A stretch of DNA of 64,000 nucleotides, taken from the NCBI RefSeq assembly GCF_037126435.1, contig NZ_CP147020.1:1325001-1389000 (forward strand). The letters are read 5' to 3'. The translations under genes were made by a program, and so were the position numbers. How positions within the stretch are numbered: the stretch's first letter is position 1; each line of letters begins with the position of its first letter. Under the pieces are notes generated by a model. That model worked only from the letters and a program-made list of their open reading frames with translations, was not told where the DNA came from and searched no databases. The DNA is from Bernardetia sp. ABR2-2B (GTDB lineage Bacteria > Bacteroidota > Bacteroidia > Cytophagales > Bernardetiaceae). Shown in pieces: positions 8,427 to 17,152 of this stretch.

Positions 8427-9023
8427 TTACTTTATCCAAACTACTTTTTCCTCCACTGGTTTTCGTGTTGCTTCCTTTATCAAACCATCTTTTGGGACAC
8501 CTAAGTAAAGAAAACCAACTATTTTTTCGTTTTCAGACAAACCCAACTGAACATGTGTTTCCTCTGCATAAACAAGCGCACCAGTTCCCCAATAACTTGC
8601 CAAACCATAAACAGTAGCCGAAAGCTGCATATTCTGAATGCCACAAGCAACAGCTTCTATGTCTTCGATTTCTGGTATTCTTGGATTTTGATTTGTCTTT
8701 GCAACTACTACTACAATATGAGAAGACTGACTCATTCTATCACGTAATTTGATTACCTTTTTCTGATTATACTCTTCTTTTGGAGTAAGCTTTTCATATA
8801 ACTTTATCAAAAAGTTACCTAATTCTTTTCTTTTATCATCTGCAAAAACAAAAAATTGCCACGGTTCTACCTTTCCATGATTGGGAGACCAAGTGGCATT
8901 TTCTAAGAGTTGCCAAATTATTTTATCATCAATTTTTTCTCCTGTACACTCGTGGGGATAGATTGTTCTTCTGTTCTTTATGAGTTCGTTGATTTGTTGG
9001 GGAGTGATTGTGGTAGTCTTCAT
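8427..9023 (-). CDS. Nitroreductase family protein
   Basis: This 198-residue flavin (FMN) oxidoreductase of the nitroreductase fold is closest in appearance to the YdjA-type single-domain proteins. The FMN-binding RRTIYP (the family's RRSxR-type N-terminal motif) near 18, the WSPNHGKVEPWQFFVF segment, IQNMQLSATVYGL and the C-terminal FLYLGVP are all visible. The physiological substrate cannot be read. It is transcribed in the same direction as the ABC ATPase, but a palindrome separates them. Confidence 0.88.
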   Translation of the reverse strand: MKTTTITPQQINELIKNRRTIYPHECTGEKIDDKIIWQLLENATWSPNHGKVEPWQFFVFADDKRKELGNFLIKLYEKLTPKEEYNQKKVIKLRDRMSQSSHIVVVVAKTNQNPRIPEIEDIEAVACGIQNMQLSATVYGLASYWGTGALVYAEETHVQLGLSENEKIVGFLYLGVPKDGLIKEATRKPVEEKVVWIK

Positions 9024-9378
9024 GGTTTATTTATTTGTTATGTATCATAGAACTAAAAAGTCTTTTGTAAGCATTATTTGACAAAAATAATCAAAATTTT
9101 GATTCTCACTTTTAAGGTTTCTAAAGTTTTAGCCTTTTCTATTCTAAACACAAAAGCTTTTTTTTTGTTGTAATGATGGCGTTTTGCTAAAGATTCTTAC
9201 GTTTATTACCTACCTGTAACAACTGACTAAATGACAGGGGAGTTATTTTTAGATAGTAGAAAGCATTATTTTTGCACAACTCAAAGAATACAAAGACAAT
9301 TTGTTTGGGAAAGACTCAAATCATATTCATTTTTATAAAATTTTAATTCATTTTTTACTAAATAAAAGTATTTTTATT
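9024..9378. other. Divergent intergenic region before trxA
   Basis: This AT-rich spacer lies between the divergent nitroreductase and thioredoxin genes. The only readable signal is TATTTTTG at 9267-9274, a match to the -7 box TAnnTTTG, which would start trxA transcription near 9280. No good -33 box is found. Confidence 0.4.
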
Positions 9379-9696
9379 ATGGCAGCTATTGAAGCAACAC
9401 AAGCAACATTTACAGAACTTATTTCGTCTAGCCAACCTGTTTTGGTTGATTTTTGGGCAGAATGGTGTGGACCTTGTCAGATGATGACACCTATCGTTCA
9501 TGAGCTTTCTGATGAGTTTGCAGGAAAAGCAAAAATCGCAAAAGTAGATGTAGATTCAAACTCGGAACTTACTGTAAAATATGGTGTTCGTAATATCCCT
9601 ACAATTCTTATCTTCAAAGATGGCGAGATTGTAGAGAAAATTGTAGGCACAACTACTAAAAAGGAACTTCAAGACCGTATCAGCAAACTTGTATAA
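9379..9696 (+). CDS. trxA: Thioredoxin
   Basis: This is a cytoplasmic disulfide reductant of 105 residues. The active site WCGPC lies at 29-33 after VLVDFWAE, and the cis-proline loop RNIPT is about 40 residues later, followed by the FKDGE and VGTTTK strands. The frame is open back to 9301, but the ATG at 9379 gives the canonical start; the preceding 26 codons are Phe/Ile/Lys-rich and lie between the candidate -7 box (9267-9274) and the gene. Confidence 0.96.
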   Translation: MAAIEATQATFTELISSSQPVLVDFWAEWCGPCQMMTPIVHELSDEFAGKAKIAKVDVDSNSELTVKYGVRNIPTILIFKDGEIVEKIVGTTTKKELQDRISKLV

Positions 9697-9726
9697 CTTA
9701 TTAAGTTGAACTGAAACTCTTTTTTA

Positions 9727-9763
9727 AAAGCTCTATTTTCCTTTTTATTGGAAAGTAGAGTTT
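9727..9763 (+). terminator. Terminator of trxA
   Basis: A 15-bp stem with two wobble pairs, right after the trxA stop, is followed by seven or more T. Confidence 0.85.
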
Positions 9764-9774
9764 TTTTATTTTTT

Positions 9775-10020
9775 TTATTTTTTAATTACCTTCAAATACA
9801 GTTTTTCCACCTGTTCTCTTGCCCAAGGTGTTTTGCGTAGAAATGTCAAACTAGATTTTATAGAAGGGTTATTTTTAAAACAATTGATATTGACTTCTTT
9901 AGCCATTTTTTCCCACCCTTGCTTTTCGACTAAAGTATCTAAAATATCAGCTAGTTTTACTCCGTGTAGTGGATTGTTGGATTGATCGTTTGGAACTGAC
10001 TCTTTTGGTTTTTCATTCAT
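9775..10020 (-). CDS. VF530 family (DUF2132) protein
   Basis: This 81-residue DNA-binding-like protein has the highly conserved VF530 core: [12 protein letters not shown], a [13 protein letters not shown] segment, and [22 protein letters not shown]. The structure of the founding member suggests nucleic-acid binding; no cellular role is established. The N-terminal 15 residues are a polar, variable tail. It is convergent with trxA. Confidence 0.93.
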   Translation of the reverse strand: MNEKPKESVPNDQSNNPLHGVKLADILDTLVEKQGWEKMAKEVNINCFKNNPSIKSSLTFLRKTPWAREQVEKLYLKVIKK

Positions 10021-10297
10021 TTTTTTCTAGGTTATGTTTAATTACTATTGAATTTTTATTCTATTCAAATTTAGAAAAATAACTATATATTTTTTATAGA
10101 ATCTATATTTTTAACGAACCTTTTTTTTTGTAGTACGTTAGGAATTTAATTTTTATACAGAAAACAAAATCTTTTTTTGAAGGAATCTTTTTTTAAAGGA
10201 GTATTTTTTTATTAAATTGCTTTATAATTGGTTATTTCTGTTTATTCAACAAAGACAATTTTTATATTATTCATCATTTTTAATTTATATTATTTTT

Positions 10298-10615
10298 ATG
10301 GCAAATTCAGATAACGGTGGTTTAGGCGTAGTAACATTCATAGCAGGACTAGCAGTAGGCGCATTAGTAGGTGTTTTGACAGCACCAGAAGCAGGAGACA
10401 AAACTCGTGGTCGTATTGCTCGTAAATCAAATGACCTTTTGGAAGATTTAGAAGGACAAGTAGAAATCACGAAGCACAAAGTAAATCAATTTAATGAATC
10501 TATGAAAGAACGTGCAAATACTTTGGCTGCTGATGCAAAAGCAAAAGCAAATGAACTTGCAGAACAAGCTAAAAATCAGATTGATAATGCAAAAGGAGAT
10601 AGCGCAGAAGCATAA
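10298..10615 (+). CDS. YtxH domain-containing protein
   Basis: The 105-residue protein has one N-terminal Gly/Ala-rich membrane helix (GVVTFIAGLAVGALVGVLTAP, split by glycine zippers, residues 9-29), the APEAGDKTRGRI motif typical of YtxH, and then a long charged coiled-coil-like tail rich in Ala, Lys and Glu. Related genes are usually general-stress inducible. The frame extends upstream to 10217, but ATG 10298 gives the family N-terminus. Confidence 0.88.
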   Translation: MANSDNGGLGVVTFIAGLAVGALVGVLTAPEAGDKTRGRIARKSNDLLEDLEGQVEITKHKVNQFNESMKERANTLAADAKAKANELAEQAKNQIDNAKGDSAEA

Positions 10616-10641
10616 TCTTTGATTTTATTTCATCAGAAAAG

Positions 10642-10679
10642 AAAAGCCTTAATCTAATTATTTTTAGATTAAGGCTTTT
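10642..10679. terminator. Bidirectional terminator
   Basis: A perfect 16-bp stem starting AAAAGCCTTAATCTAA, with T-runs in both orientations, lies between the convergent ytxH-like and beta-barrel genes. Confidence 0.9.
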
Positions 10680-10703
10680 TTGATATTCAAAAGCTAAATG
10701 TAA

Positions 10704-11423
10704 TTATTTAATTCTGTACTGTAAGTTGAAACCTACATCTAATAAAAAACCTTTTACATTTTTATTGAAATATAAATAGGAATAATAATCTCCATCTGTT
10801 TCATAGGGAGAAACAAAGAAACCTAAAAAGGGCTGAAAATGTAGTTTGTCTTTGTACAAATTATAATTCAATCCTGTGCCTAGGTATAAATCAAAACGTT
10901 GAGGGACAAATCCTTCCGAACCTCTATAACCAGTAATTCCACTCTCATTTTTTTGATTAAATGAAACTTCATATATTCTATAATTCTTGAAGTTATATGT
11001 TATAGAAGACTTTACAAATAAATAATCTGACCTAAGTGGTTTTACTGTTTTAAAATGAATCAAATAATCAATATTAAACTGATTTTGATGCACTACTTGC
11101 CTTACTTTTCCATATTGAGGTGTAACGTTAGGTATGCCACTAGGTATTCCATATATTCTTGAGCCATAGCGAGTTATCCGATATCCTATATTTATCTGCA
11201 TATCGATTTTAGAATTAAAATCAAAAACATAACCTAAATAGCCAAAATAACTAGGCTTGATAACTTCTAAGTTTTTAAGCTGTTTTAACTCTTCTTTTGA
11301 ATAGTCTTCGTTATGGAAATCTAATAAGCGAGAAGTTGCAGCACTACCTGCTCCAAAAACAATTCTGTTTTGAGCGTAAGAACTAAGTGAAAAGAAAAGA
11401 AAGAGAAATATTATTTTTTTCAT
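10704..11423 (-). CDS. Hypothetical outer-membrane beta-barrel protein
   Basis: The 239 residues start with a signal peptide (MKKIIFLFLFFSLSSYAQ, cleavage after AQ). The remainder shows alternating aromatic and polar strands, such as FGYLGYVFDF, MQINIGYRITRYG, FDLYLGTGLNYNLY and LHFQPFLGFFVSP, ending in a strand with LQYRIK. This fits an 8-10 strand outer-membrane barrel. No specific family is recognised. The ATG at 11423 is chosen over one 15 bases upstream because it begins the signal peptide properly. Confidence 0.65.
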   Translation of the reverse strand: MKKIIFLFLFFSLSSYAQNRIVFGAGSAATSRLLDFHNEDYSKEELKQLKNLEVIKPSYFGYLGYVFDFNSKIDMQINIGYRITRYGSRIYGIPSGIPNVTPQYGKVRQVVHQNQFNIDYLIHFKTVKPLRSDYLFVKSSITYNFKNYRIYEVSFNQKNESGITGYRGSEGFVPQRFDLYLGTGLNYNLYKDKLHFQPFLGFFVSPYETDGDYYSYLYFNKNVKGFLLDVGFNLQYRIK

Positions 11424-11588
11424 AATGAAAAAATGCAAATAAAGTAGAACGAAAAGAGATATTATTATTTTAAAAAAAATATAATTTTTCGAAGTAGTAA
11501 GCGATTCACTTATCTACGTTGCAAACGTATATTTTTATTTTTTAATAAATTTTTTTTTTGCAAAAAAGCGAAATAAAACGTAAAAAAT

Positions 11589-11596
11589 TACTTTTG
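11589..11596 (+). promoter_or_regulatory. Candidate -7 promoter element
   Basis: TACTTTTG matches TAnnTTTG. It lies 147 bases before the M1 peptidase and about 40 bases before a hairpin terminator. The nearest TTTG is 28 bases upstream, which is too far for a standard -33 box. Confidence 0.35.
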
Positions 11597-11634
11597 TAAT
11601 ATGAACAGATTATAATAAGAGAAATATTTTATTT

Positions 11635-11677
11635 GAATCTTAATCTACCTTAGTATTAGATTAAGGTTCTTTTTTTT
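11635..11677 (+). terminator. Hairpin with T-run upstream of the M1 peptidase
   Basis: A 13-bp stem (11635-11647 with 11657-11669, one wobble) is followed by eight T on the plus strand. It lies between divergent genes, where no annotated transcript should end, so it may be an attenuator or end a short RNA. Confidence 0.7.
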
Positions 11678-11735
11678 GTAATTTCGTTTTTTAATCAATA
11701 AATAAGTTCTTCAACGATCTAATACAAACTATTCT

Positions 11736-13661
11736 ATGCAACATTTTTCATTACGACTACGAGCTTTATTCTCTAGTCTTGTTTTGCTTTCTCTTTTTAC
11801 AGCCTGTAACCCAGAGAAAAAAACAACAGAAACTATCGAATCTACTATCCAAACAGATACAACTACTCAAGTGGAAACCTCAATACCTACTGATATTCAT
11901 ACTTATGCCATTCCAGAAGAAGCAAAAACTACACATCTTGATTTAAAACTAAATGTAGATTTTTCAACTAAAATGCTTTCGGGTATCGCTACGTATGATA
12001 TTGAAGTTCAGAATAATATAGATAAAATCTATTTAGATACTCGCAGCCTAACCATTGAAAATGTAGAAGTAGATGGACAAAAAGCAAACTTTGAACTAGC
12101 CGTTGAAGATGAAAATTTAGGGCAAAAGCTTACTATTCCAGTTACTGACCAATCTAAAAAAGTAACTATTACTTACAAAACCTCATCAGATGCAGAGGCT
12201 CTGCAATGGCTTTCTCCTTCTCAAACAGCAGGAAAACAAAGTCCGTTTTTGTTTACTCAATCACAGGCTATTTTGGCTCGTACTTGGGTGCCGACGCAAG
12301 ATAGCCCTGGTATTCGCTTTACGTACACAGCCGAAGTAACTGTTCCTAAAGAGCTTATGGCAGTAATGAGCGCAGAAAATCCACAGCGAAAAAATGACTC
12401 TGGTATTTATTCTTTTAAAATGGAACAGCCCATTCCAGCTTATTTGTTGGCATTAGCTGTTGGCGATTTGCGTTTTCAGCCAATTGGAGAGCGTACAGGT
12501 GTGTATGCAGAGCCTTCTGTGATTAGCAAAGCAGCCTATGAGTTTGAAGAGATGGATAAGATGTTAGAAGCAGCCGAAAAGCTCTACGGAAAATATGCGT
12601 GGGGACGTTATGATTTGATTGTCTTGCCTCCTAGTTTTCCTTTTGGTGGAATGGAAAATCCTCGTCTTACCTTTGCAACGCCTACTATTTTGGCTGGTGA
12701 CCGTTCGCTTACCTCGTTGGTGGCGCATGAACTTGCTCACTCGTGGTCTGGAAACTTAGTTACGAATGCAACGTGGAATGACTTTTGGCTCAATGAAGGC
12801 TTTACTGTTTATTTTGAGAACAGAATAATGGAAGAAGTTTATGGAAAAGATTATGCTGAAATGTTAGCTCTTATTTCGTATCAAGATTTGAAAGATGAAG
12901 TAGCTGCAATGACTTCAGCAGGAAACTCAGAAGACACAAAACTAAAATTAGACCTTGAAGGACGTAACCCAGACGATGGCGTTACTTCAATCGCTTATGA
13001 TAAAGGCTTTTATCTTTTAAAGTTAATTGAAAATACGGTTGGAAGAGAAAAATTCGATGCTTTCTTGAATCAATATTTTACGGAATATGCTTTCAAAACT
13101 ACAAATACAGAAGATTTTCTGACTTACCTAGATAAAAATCTTTTATCACAGGTAGATGGTTCTATGCAAGAAATTAATCCAAAAGAATGGATTTATGAAA
13201 CAGGAATACCTTCTAATATTCCAAAAATTGAATCAGAGCGTTACGATAAAGCCATTGCAGCAGCTACTGCTTGGAAAGATGGAACACCAGCGGCACAACT
13301 GGACACAAAAGATTGGGCATATCAGCAATGGTTATTTTTCCTTCGTGCTTTGCCAAATGAACTTAGCAAACAACAAATGGATGAGTTAGACAAACAATTT
13401 AAGTTTTCTAATACTGGAAATAATGAAGTTTTGGGAGTTTGGTTGGTAAAAGTGGCTCATAACGAATACGAAAAATCATATCCACAACTTCGTAAATTTT
13501 TAGTAAATGTAGGAAGACGTAAATTTTTAAGTCCTATTTATGCAGAGCTCATCGCAAACGCAAAAACACTTCCATTAGCAAAAGATATTTTTGAGGAAGC
13601 AAAACCAAATTATCACTTTGTTTCTTCTTCTAGCATTGAGAAGATGTTGGAAGGGAAGTAA
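11736..13661 (+). CDS. M1 family metallopeptidase (leukotriene A4 hydrolase-like), lipoprotein
   Basis: This 641-residue zinc aminopeptidase removes N-terminal residues. An N-terminal lipobox (LFTAC, Cys24) predicts a lipid-anchored exported enzyme. Motifs run in the family order: GGMENP at 304-309 for the free amino terminus, HELAH at 331-335 and the third ligand in NEGF (E354). The preceding beta-sandwich domain and the C-terminal helical domain match the LTA4H-type (M1.004) layout. It is a single gene closed by a strong terminator. Confidence 0.94.
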   Translation: MQHFSLRLRALFSSLVLLSLFTACNPEKKTTETIESTIQTDTTTQVETSIPTDIHTYAIPEEAKTTHLDLKLNVDFSTKMLSGIATYDIEVQNNIDKIYLDTRSLTIENVEVDGQKANFELAVEDENLGQKLTIPVTDQSKKVTITYKTSSDAEALQWLSPSQTAGKQSPFLFTQSQAILARTWVPTQDSPGIRFTYTAEVTVPKELMAVMSAENPQRKNDSGIYSFKMEQPIPAYLLALAVGDLRFQPIGERTGVYAEPSVISKAAYEFEEMDKMLEAAEKLYGKYAWGRYDLIVLPPSFPFGGMENPRLTFATPTILAGDRSLTSLVAHELAHSWSGNLVTNATWNDFWLNEGFTVYFENRIMEEVYGKDYAEMLALISYQDLKDEVAAMTSAGNSEDTKLKLDLEGRNPDDGVTSIAYDKGFYLLKLIENTVGREKFDAFLNQYFTEYAFKTTNTEDFLTYLDKNLLSQVDGSMQEINPKEWIYETGIPSNIPKIESERYDKAIAAATAWKDGTPAAQLDTKDWAYQQWLFFLRALPNELSKQQMDELDKQFKFSNTGNNEVLGVWLVKVAHNEYEKSYPQLRKFLVNVGRRKFLSPIYAELIANAKTLPLAKDIFEEAKPNYHFVSSSSIEKMLEGK

Positions 13662-13684
13662 AATCATTTTTTTAGAGTATAATA

Positions 13685-13725
13685 AAAAAAGCTAGTTCAA
13701 ATATTACTTTTGAACTAGCTTTTTT
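13685..13725. terminator. Bidirectional terminator
   Basis: A perfect 16-bp stem (13685-13700 with 13710-13725) lies between the convergent M1 peptidase and arsR-type genes. Confidence 0.9.
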
Positions 13726-13738
13726 GTTGAAGTTTTCA

Positions 13739-14071
13739 CTAAAACATAACACACTCACAACCTTCCAAACACTTAAAAAGATTGAGGATATTTCGTTCAC
13801 GAAGCGAATAATAAACATTTTTACCTTCTCTTTTTGAAGATAGAATCCCTTTTAATTTCATATTTGAAAGATGGTGTGAGGTAAGCGATTGTTCTACTTC
13901 TAAGCCTTCACAGATTTGTTTTACTGACAAACGTTCTTTTTTTTCTAATAATTTCAAAATTCCTAAACGAACAGGATGAGCTACCGTTTTTAATATAAAA
14001 GCTGCTCGTTCTAGCGTTTCCACATCGATTTGTAATTCTTTTTTTGTGGTATCAGACTGATTAGATTCCAT
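13739..14071 (-). CDS. ArsR-family winged-helix transcriptional regulator
   Basis: The 110-residue helix-turn-helix protein contains the ArsR hallmarks AHPVRLGILKLLEKKERLS, the recognition segment EQSLTSHHLSNMKLKGILSS and the wing KREGKNVYYSL. The tail carries a CLEGCECVMF cysteine cluster that might sense metal or redox, but the classical ELCVCD site in the alpha3 helix is not present. It is divergent from the photolyase-related gene across 167 bases that contain two small dyads. Confidence 0.9.
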   Translation of the reverse strand: MESNQSDTTKKELQIDVETLERAAFILKTVAHPVRLGILKLLEKKERLSVKQICEGLEVEQSLTSHHLSNMKLKGILSSKREGKNVYYSLRERNILNLFKCLEGCECVMF

Positions 14072-14113
14072 AATGTATTTTATTAGTAATTATTTTTCTC
14101 CCTTTTATTTTAT

Positions 14114-14138
14114 ACAAACATTTGTTTATATGTTCATA
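14114..14138. promoter_or_regulatory. Operator-like dyads between arsR-type and photolyase-type genes
   Basis: Two adjacent short palindromes, ACAAA-CA-TTTGT (14114-14125) and ATATG-TT-CATAT (14127-14138), sit just upstream of the regulator start. ArsR proteins usually bind AT-rich dyads of this size and often autoregulate. Their spacing is suggestive only. Confidence 0.3.
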
Positions 14139-14238
14139 TTTGAGTTTATAAATTAGTAACGTAAAAACAAAGTCTTTAGTTATTCTGTTGCCTTCTAAAA
14201 CCTCGTTCGACGGTTAATTAAAAATAAGTAAGCCAAAT

Positions 14239-15801
14239 ATGAAATCAATCAGCCTTGTTTTTCCTCATCAACTTTTCAAAGAAAATCCTGCTTTATTTGA
14301 TAAAGAAAATAAAGTTTATCTAATAGAAGATGATTTATATTTTGGTCAGTATCCTTTTCATAAGCAAAAATTACTACTTCATCGTGCTTCTATGCACTAT
14401 TACAACGGTTTTTTAGAAAAAAAAGGCTACACAGTTTCGTATTTGCAGCATTCAGAATATGGAAAATTGGAAAGTGTTTTTGATTTAATTTCTGAAAATG
14501 AAGAAGAAATTAAAGAGATTCATTATACAGATACGACTGATTATTTACTAGAAAGAAGACTAAAGCGTTTTGCCAAAAAATTTGATATAAAGTTAATTCA
14601 ATATGAAACTCCTCTTTTTCTGACTTCAAAATCAGATTTGGATGAAATACTTCAAAAAACTAAATCGGGTAGTTATTTAATGGCAAGTTTTTACCAAAAA
14701 CAACGCAAACGCTTGGATATTTTGATGACTCCTGACGGCTCACCAAAGGGTGGAAAGTGGAGTTTTGACGAGGAAAACAGAAAACCTTTACCAAAAAATA
14801 AGTCAGAAAAAAGCAAACTCAATATTCCAAAATTTCCTGTTTTTGAAGAGAATGAATTTGTCAAAAAATATAAGCCAACAATTAAAAAAGATTTCGGAGA
14901 TAATTATGGGAGCTTAGAACACTTCAACTATCCAACAACACACAAAGAAGCCGAGCAAGTTTTAGATACTTTTTTGAAAGAACGATTTTATCTTTTTGGA
15001 GATTATGAAGATGCTATTTCAACGAAAGAACGCATTATTTTTCATTCTGTACTGACACCTGCATTAAATATTGGTTTGATTACACCTTCTCAAATTATAG
15101 AGAAAACGATGAATTTTGTTTCTCAAAATGAAGACTCAGAAAATGAAATATCTCTCAACTCTTTAGAAGGTTTTATTAGGCAGGTTGTTGGTTGGCGTGA
15201 GTTTATGCGAGGTATTTATGAAAAAGAAGGTGTTTTTGAGCGAACCAATAATTTTTTTAATTTCAAAAGACAACTTCCAAAATCATTTTATGATGGAACA
15301 ACAGGGATAATTCCGATTGATGATACCATTAAAAGAATACTCAAATATGGCTATTGTCATCATATAGAAAGGCTGATGATTTTGGGTAATTTTATGCTTT
15401 TGTGTGAGTTTGACCCAGATGCTGTTTATAAATGGTTTATGGAATTATTTATAGATTCGTATGATTGGGTAATGGTAACAAATGTCTATGGAATGACTCA
15501 ATATGCAGATGGAGGACTGATTACGACAAAGCCTTATATTTCGGGTTCGAATTATATTTTAAAGATGAGCGATTATAAAAAGGGTAATAAATCTAATGAG
15601 AAAACCAATGATTGGGCAGAGATTTGGAACGGACTTTATTGGAATTTTATTTCCAAACACAAAGAAGTCTTTGCAAATAACCATAGAATGCGAATGATGG
15701 TCAGTATGTTAGATAGAATGAAAAAAGAAACACTACAAAACCATTTAGAAAATGCAAATCGTTTCTTAGAAAAATTGGATAAAGGACTAGATAAAAACTA
15801 G
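14239..15801 (+). CDS. Cryptochrome/photolyase-related protein (PhrB-like family)
   Basis: The 520-residue protein belongs to the deoxyribodipyrimidine photolyase-related family (bacterial 6-4 photolyase/CryB type). The N-terminal Rossmann domain opens with LVFPHQLF; the FAD domain has VGWREFMRGIY near 317, YCHHIERLMILGNF near 372, DSYDWVMVTNVYGMTQYADGG near 407 and LYWNF at 466. Canonical members hold a [4Fe-4S] cluster with four cysteines; this protein has only C373 and C389, and its MSDYKKGNKSN segment at 443 replaces the usual SDYC..C. It probably repairs UV lesions or senses blue light. It is divergent from an ArsR gene. Confidence 0.9.
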   Translation: MKSISLVFPHQLFKENPALFDKENKVYLIEDDLYFGQYPFHKQKLLLHRASMHYYNGFLEKKGYTVSYLQHSEYGKLESVFDLISENEEEIKEIHYTDTTDYLLERRLKRFAKKFDIKLIQYETPLFLTSKSDLDEILQKTKSGSYLMASFYQKQRKRLDILMTPDGSPKGGKWSFDEENRKPLPKNKSEKSKLNIPKFPVFEENEFVKKYKPTIKKDFGDNYGSLEHFNYPTTHKEAEQVLDTFLKERFYLFGDYEDAISTKERIIFHSVLTPALNIGLITPSQIIEKTMNFVSQNEDSENEISLNSLEGFIRQVVGWREFMRGIYEKEGVFERTNNFFNFKRQLPKSFYDGTTGIIPIDDTIKRILKYGYCHHIERLMILGNFMLLCEFDPDAVYKWFMELFIDSYDWVMVTNVYGMTQYADGGLITTKPYISGSNYILKMSDYKKGNKSNEKTNDWAEIWNGLYWNFISKHKEVFANNHRMRMMVSMLDRMKKETLQNHLENANRFLEKLDKGLDKN

Positions 15802-15814
15802 AAAAGAGATAAAA

Positions 15815-16234
15815 TTATGAATTTAGTTGCTTCATAGCTTTCCAGTCTTTTAAAGTGATAAAAAAATAAGCTATCAAAAATAAAGGAGGAATACCCCAAA
15901 AAATGATGAAGGTTAGTTCATTTTTATTAGCAGGATATTCAAGTATGAAAGTTACTAATACGAAAATGGCTAAATAAATAATGGCACTGATAGCATGTAT
16001 TTTTCGAAAAATCTCTACTTTCGTAGAATAACTTCCTCTAAAAATATGGTAAGTCATCCCAATAGAATTATAGAGAGCGATAGGTAGTAAACTAAACAAC
16101 CCCAAAATCATAAAATAACCACTAGTAAGAGACAAAACTCCAAAAACGATAAGTAATCCAAAGAAAAAGCATTGTAAGTAAAAATCGATAGTCAAGAAGA
16201 GTGTTTTTTTTGCGTCAAGTAATGTTTCTTTCAT
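15815..16234 (-). CDS. Four-helix membrane protein, paralog of the next gene
   Basis: The 139 residues form four hydrophobic helices with a conserved layout: FDFY-type N-terminal segment (here TIDFYLQCFFFG), a second helix, the loop LYNSIGMTYHIFRGSYS, and a C-terminal helix ending ITLKDWKAMK. The family is unknown to me. It lies 16 bases downstream of a paralog and is clearly the product of tandem duplication. It is convergent with the photolyase-related gene (14 bases between stops). Confidence 0.7.
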   Translation of the reverse strand: MKETLLDAKKTLFLTIDFYLQCFFFGLLIVFGVLSLTSGYFMILGLFSLLPIALYNSIGMTYHIFRGSYSTKVEIFRKIHAISAIIYLAIFVLVTFILEYPANKNELTFIIFWGIPPLFLIAYFFITLKDWKAMKQLNS

Positions 16235-16250
16235 AATTTTAATAAGATAT

Positions 16251-16661
16251 TTAGTAGTTTTGAAGTGTTTTCATTGCCTTGTAATCCTGCCAAGTAATTA
16301 TAAAATAAGCCACTAAGAAAATAAGAGGAATAGATGAAATAACATAGAAGACAAGTCCTTCATCAATTAAGTTTCCATTCCATATATAAGCAATAATTCC
16401 TGCAACTGCTCCAAAACCTAGAATAGCATGAATAATACGAAACACAAAAACTTGCTTTGAGTAGCTTCCTTTAAAAATATGTATCAGAAGACCTATTGAA
16501 TTATAAAGTGTAACAGGAACAACGAGCCACAAACCAATCGCAGCAAAAATGCCATCAAAAATAGATAAAATAGCAAGTATAACGGCTACTCCTGAAAAAA
16601 ATGCTTGTGCATAAAAATCGAATGATAAAAACATTTTTTTATTAGGATTTTCAGAAAACAT
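16251..16661 (-). CDS. Four-helix membrane protein, paralog of the previous gene
   Basis: The 136 residues share the same architecture and signature words with the 15815-16234 protein: FDFYAQAFFSG, LYNSIGLLIHIFKGSYS, VFRIIHAI and ITWQDYKAMK. The pair is in one operon, transcribed in the order 16251 then 15815. The invariant His in the HIF-K/R-GSYS loop and in RIIHAI/RKIHAI could be functional. No named family is recognised. Confidence 0.7.
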   Translation of the reverse strand: MFSENPNKKMFLSFDFYAQAFFSGVAVILAILSIFDGIFAAIGLWLVVPVTLYNSIGLLIHIFKGSYSKQVFVFRIIHAILGFGAVAGIIAYIWNGNLIDEGLVFYVISSIPLIFLVAYFIITWQDYKAMKTLQNY

Positions 16662-16739
16662 AATAGTAATTAATTAAGATGGAAAGATGTCTTTACTTTC
16701 AGTACACACAATTTTAATTAAGAGATAAAAATCAAAGAG

Positions 16740-17009
16740 TTATTTATTTGTCTTATTCAATATTTCTAGCAAAAAATCTATTACTGTGATGGGCGAACAT
16801 TCACTTGTTATACTATTAAACTGTATTACTCCTGTCTCTAATTGAAAACAAGTTTTTCCAATTTGGCTTTGATTCTCATCATAAAAGGTAAGTTGAATAA
16901 AAGTTTTGTCCATACCATCAGTATAAATACATTGTTTTTTCCATCTCCACAGAGGTTTTTTACGAATGATAAGCTGTAATATTTCGTGTGCTGCAATTTC
17001 CTGTATCAT
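16740..17009 (-). CDS. Hypothetical cytoplasmic protein
   Basis: The 89-residue protein has no signal peptide or membrane segment. Predicted beta-rich content, e.g. WRWKKQCIYTDGMDKTFIQLTFYDENQSQIGKTCF, suggests a small beta-sheet fold. It is not recognised. It lies 78 bases upstream of the membrane-protein pair on the same strand and might share their transcript. Confidence 0.55.
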   Translation of the reverse strand: MIQEIAAHEILQLIIRKKPLWRWKKQCIYTDGMDKTFIQLTFYDENQSQIGKTCFQLETGVIQFNSITSECSPITVIDFLLEILNKTNK

Positions 17010-17093
17010 ATTTTAAAATAGTTAGAAAGTGTAATTGTGTGTTGGTATTAGTAAAATACTAATTTTTTATCAAAAAGTCTTTTTATCGAATAA

Positions 17094-17131
17094 AAAAACT
17101 CTCTAAAACCTTTTGTTTTTAGAGAGTTTTT
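17094..17131 (-). terminator. Terminator of the methyltransferase gene
   Basis: A perfect 15-bp stem (17094-17108 with 17117-17131) beginning AAAAACTCTCTAAAA follows the minus-strand gene that stops at 17153. Confidence 0.88.
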
Positions 17132-17152
17132 CTTTTTTTCAACATCAATAAT

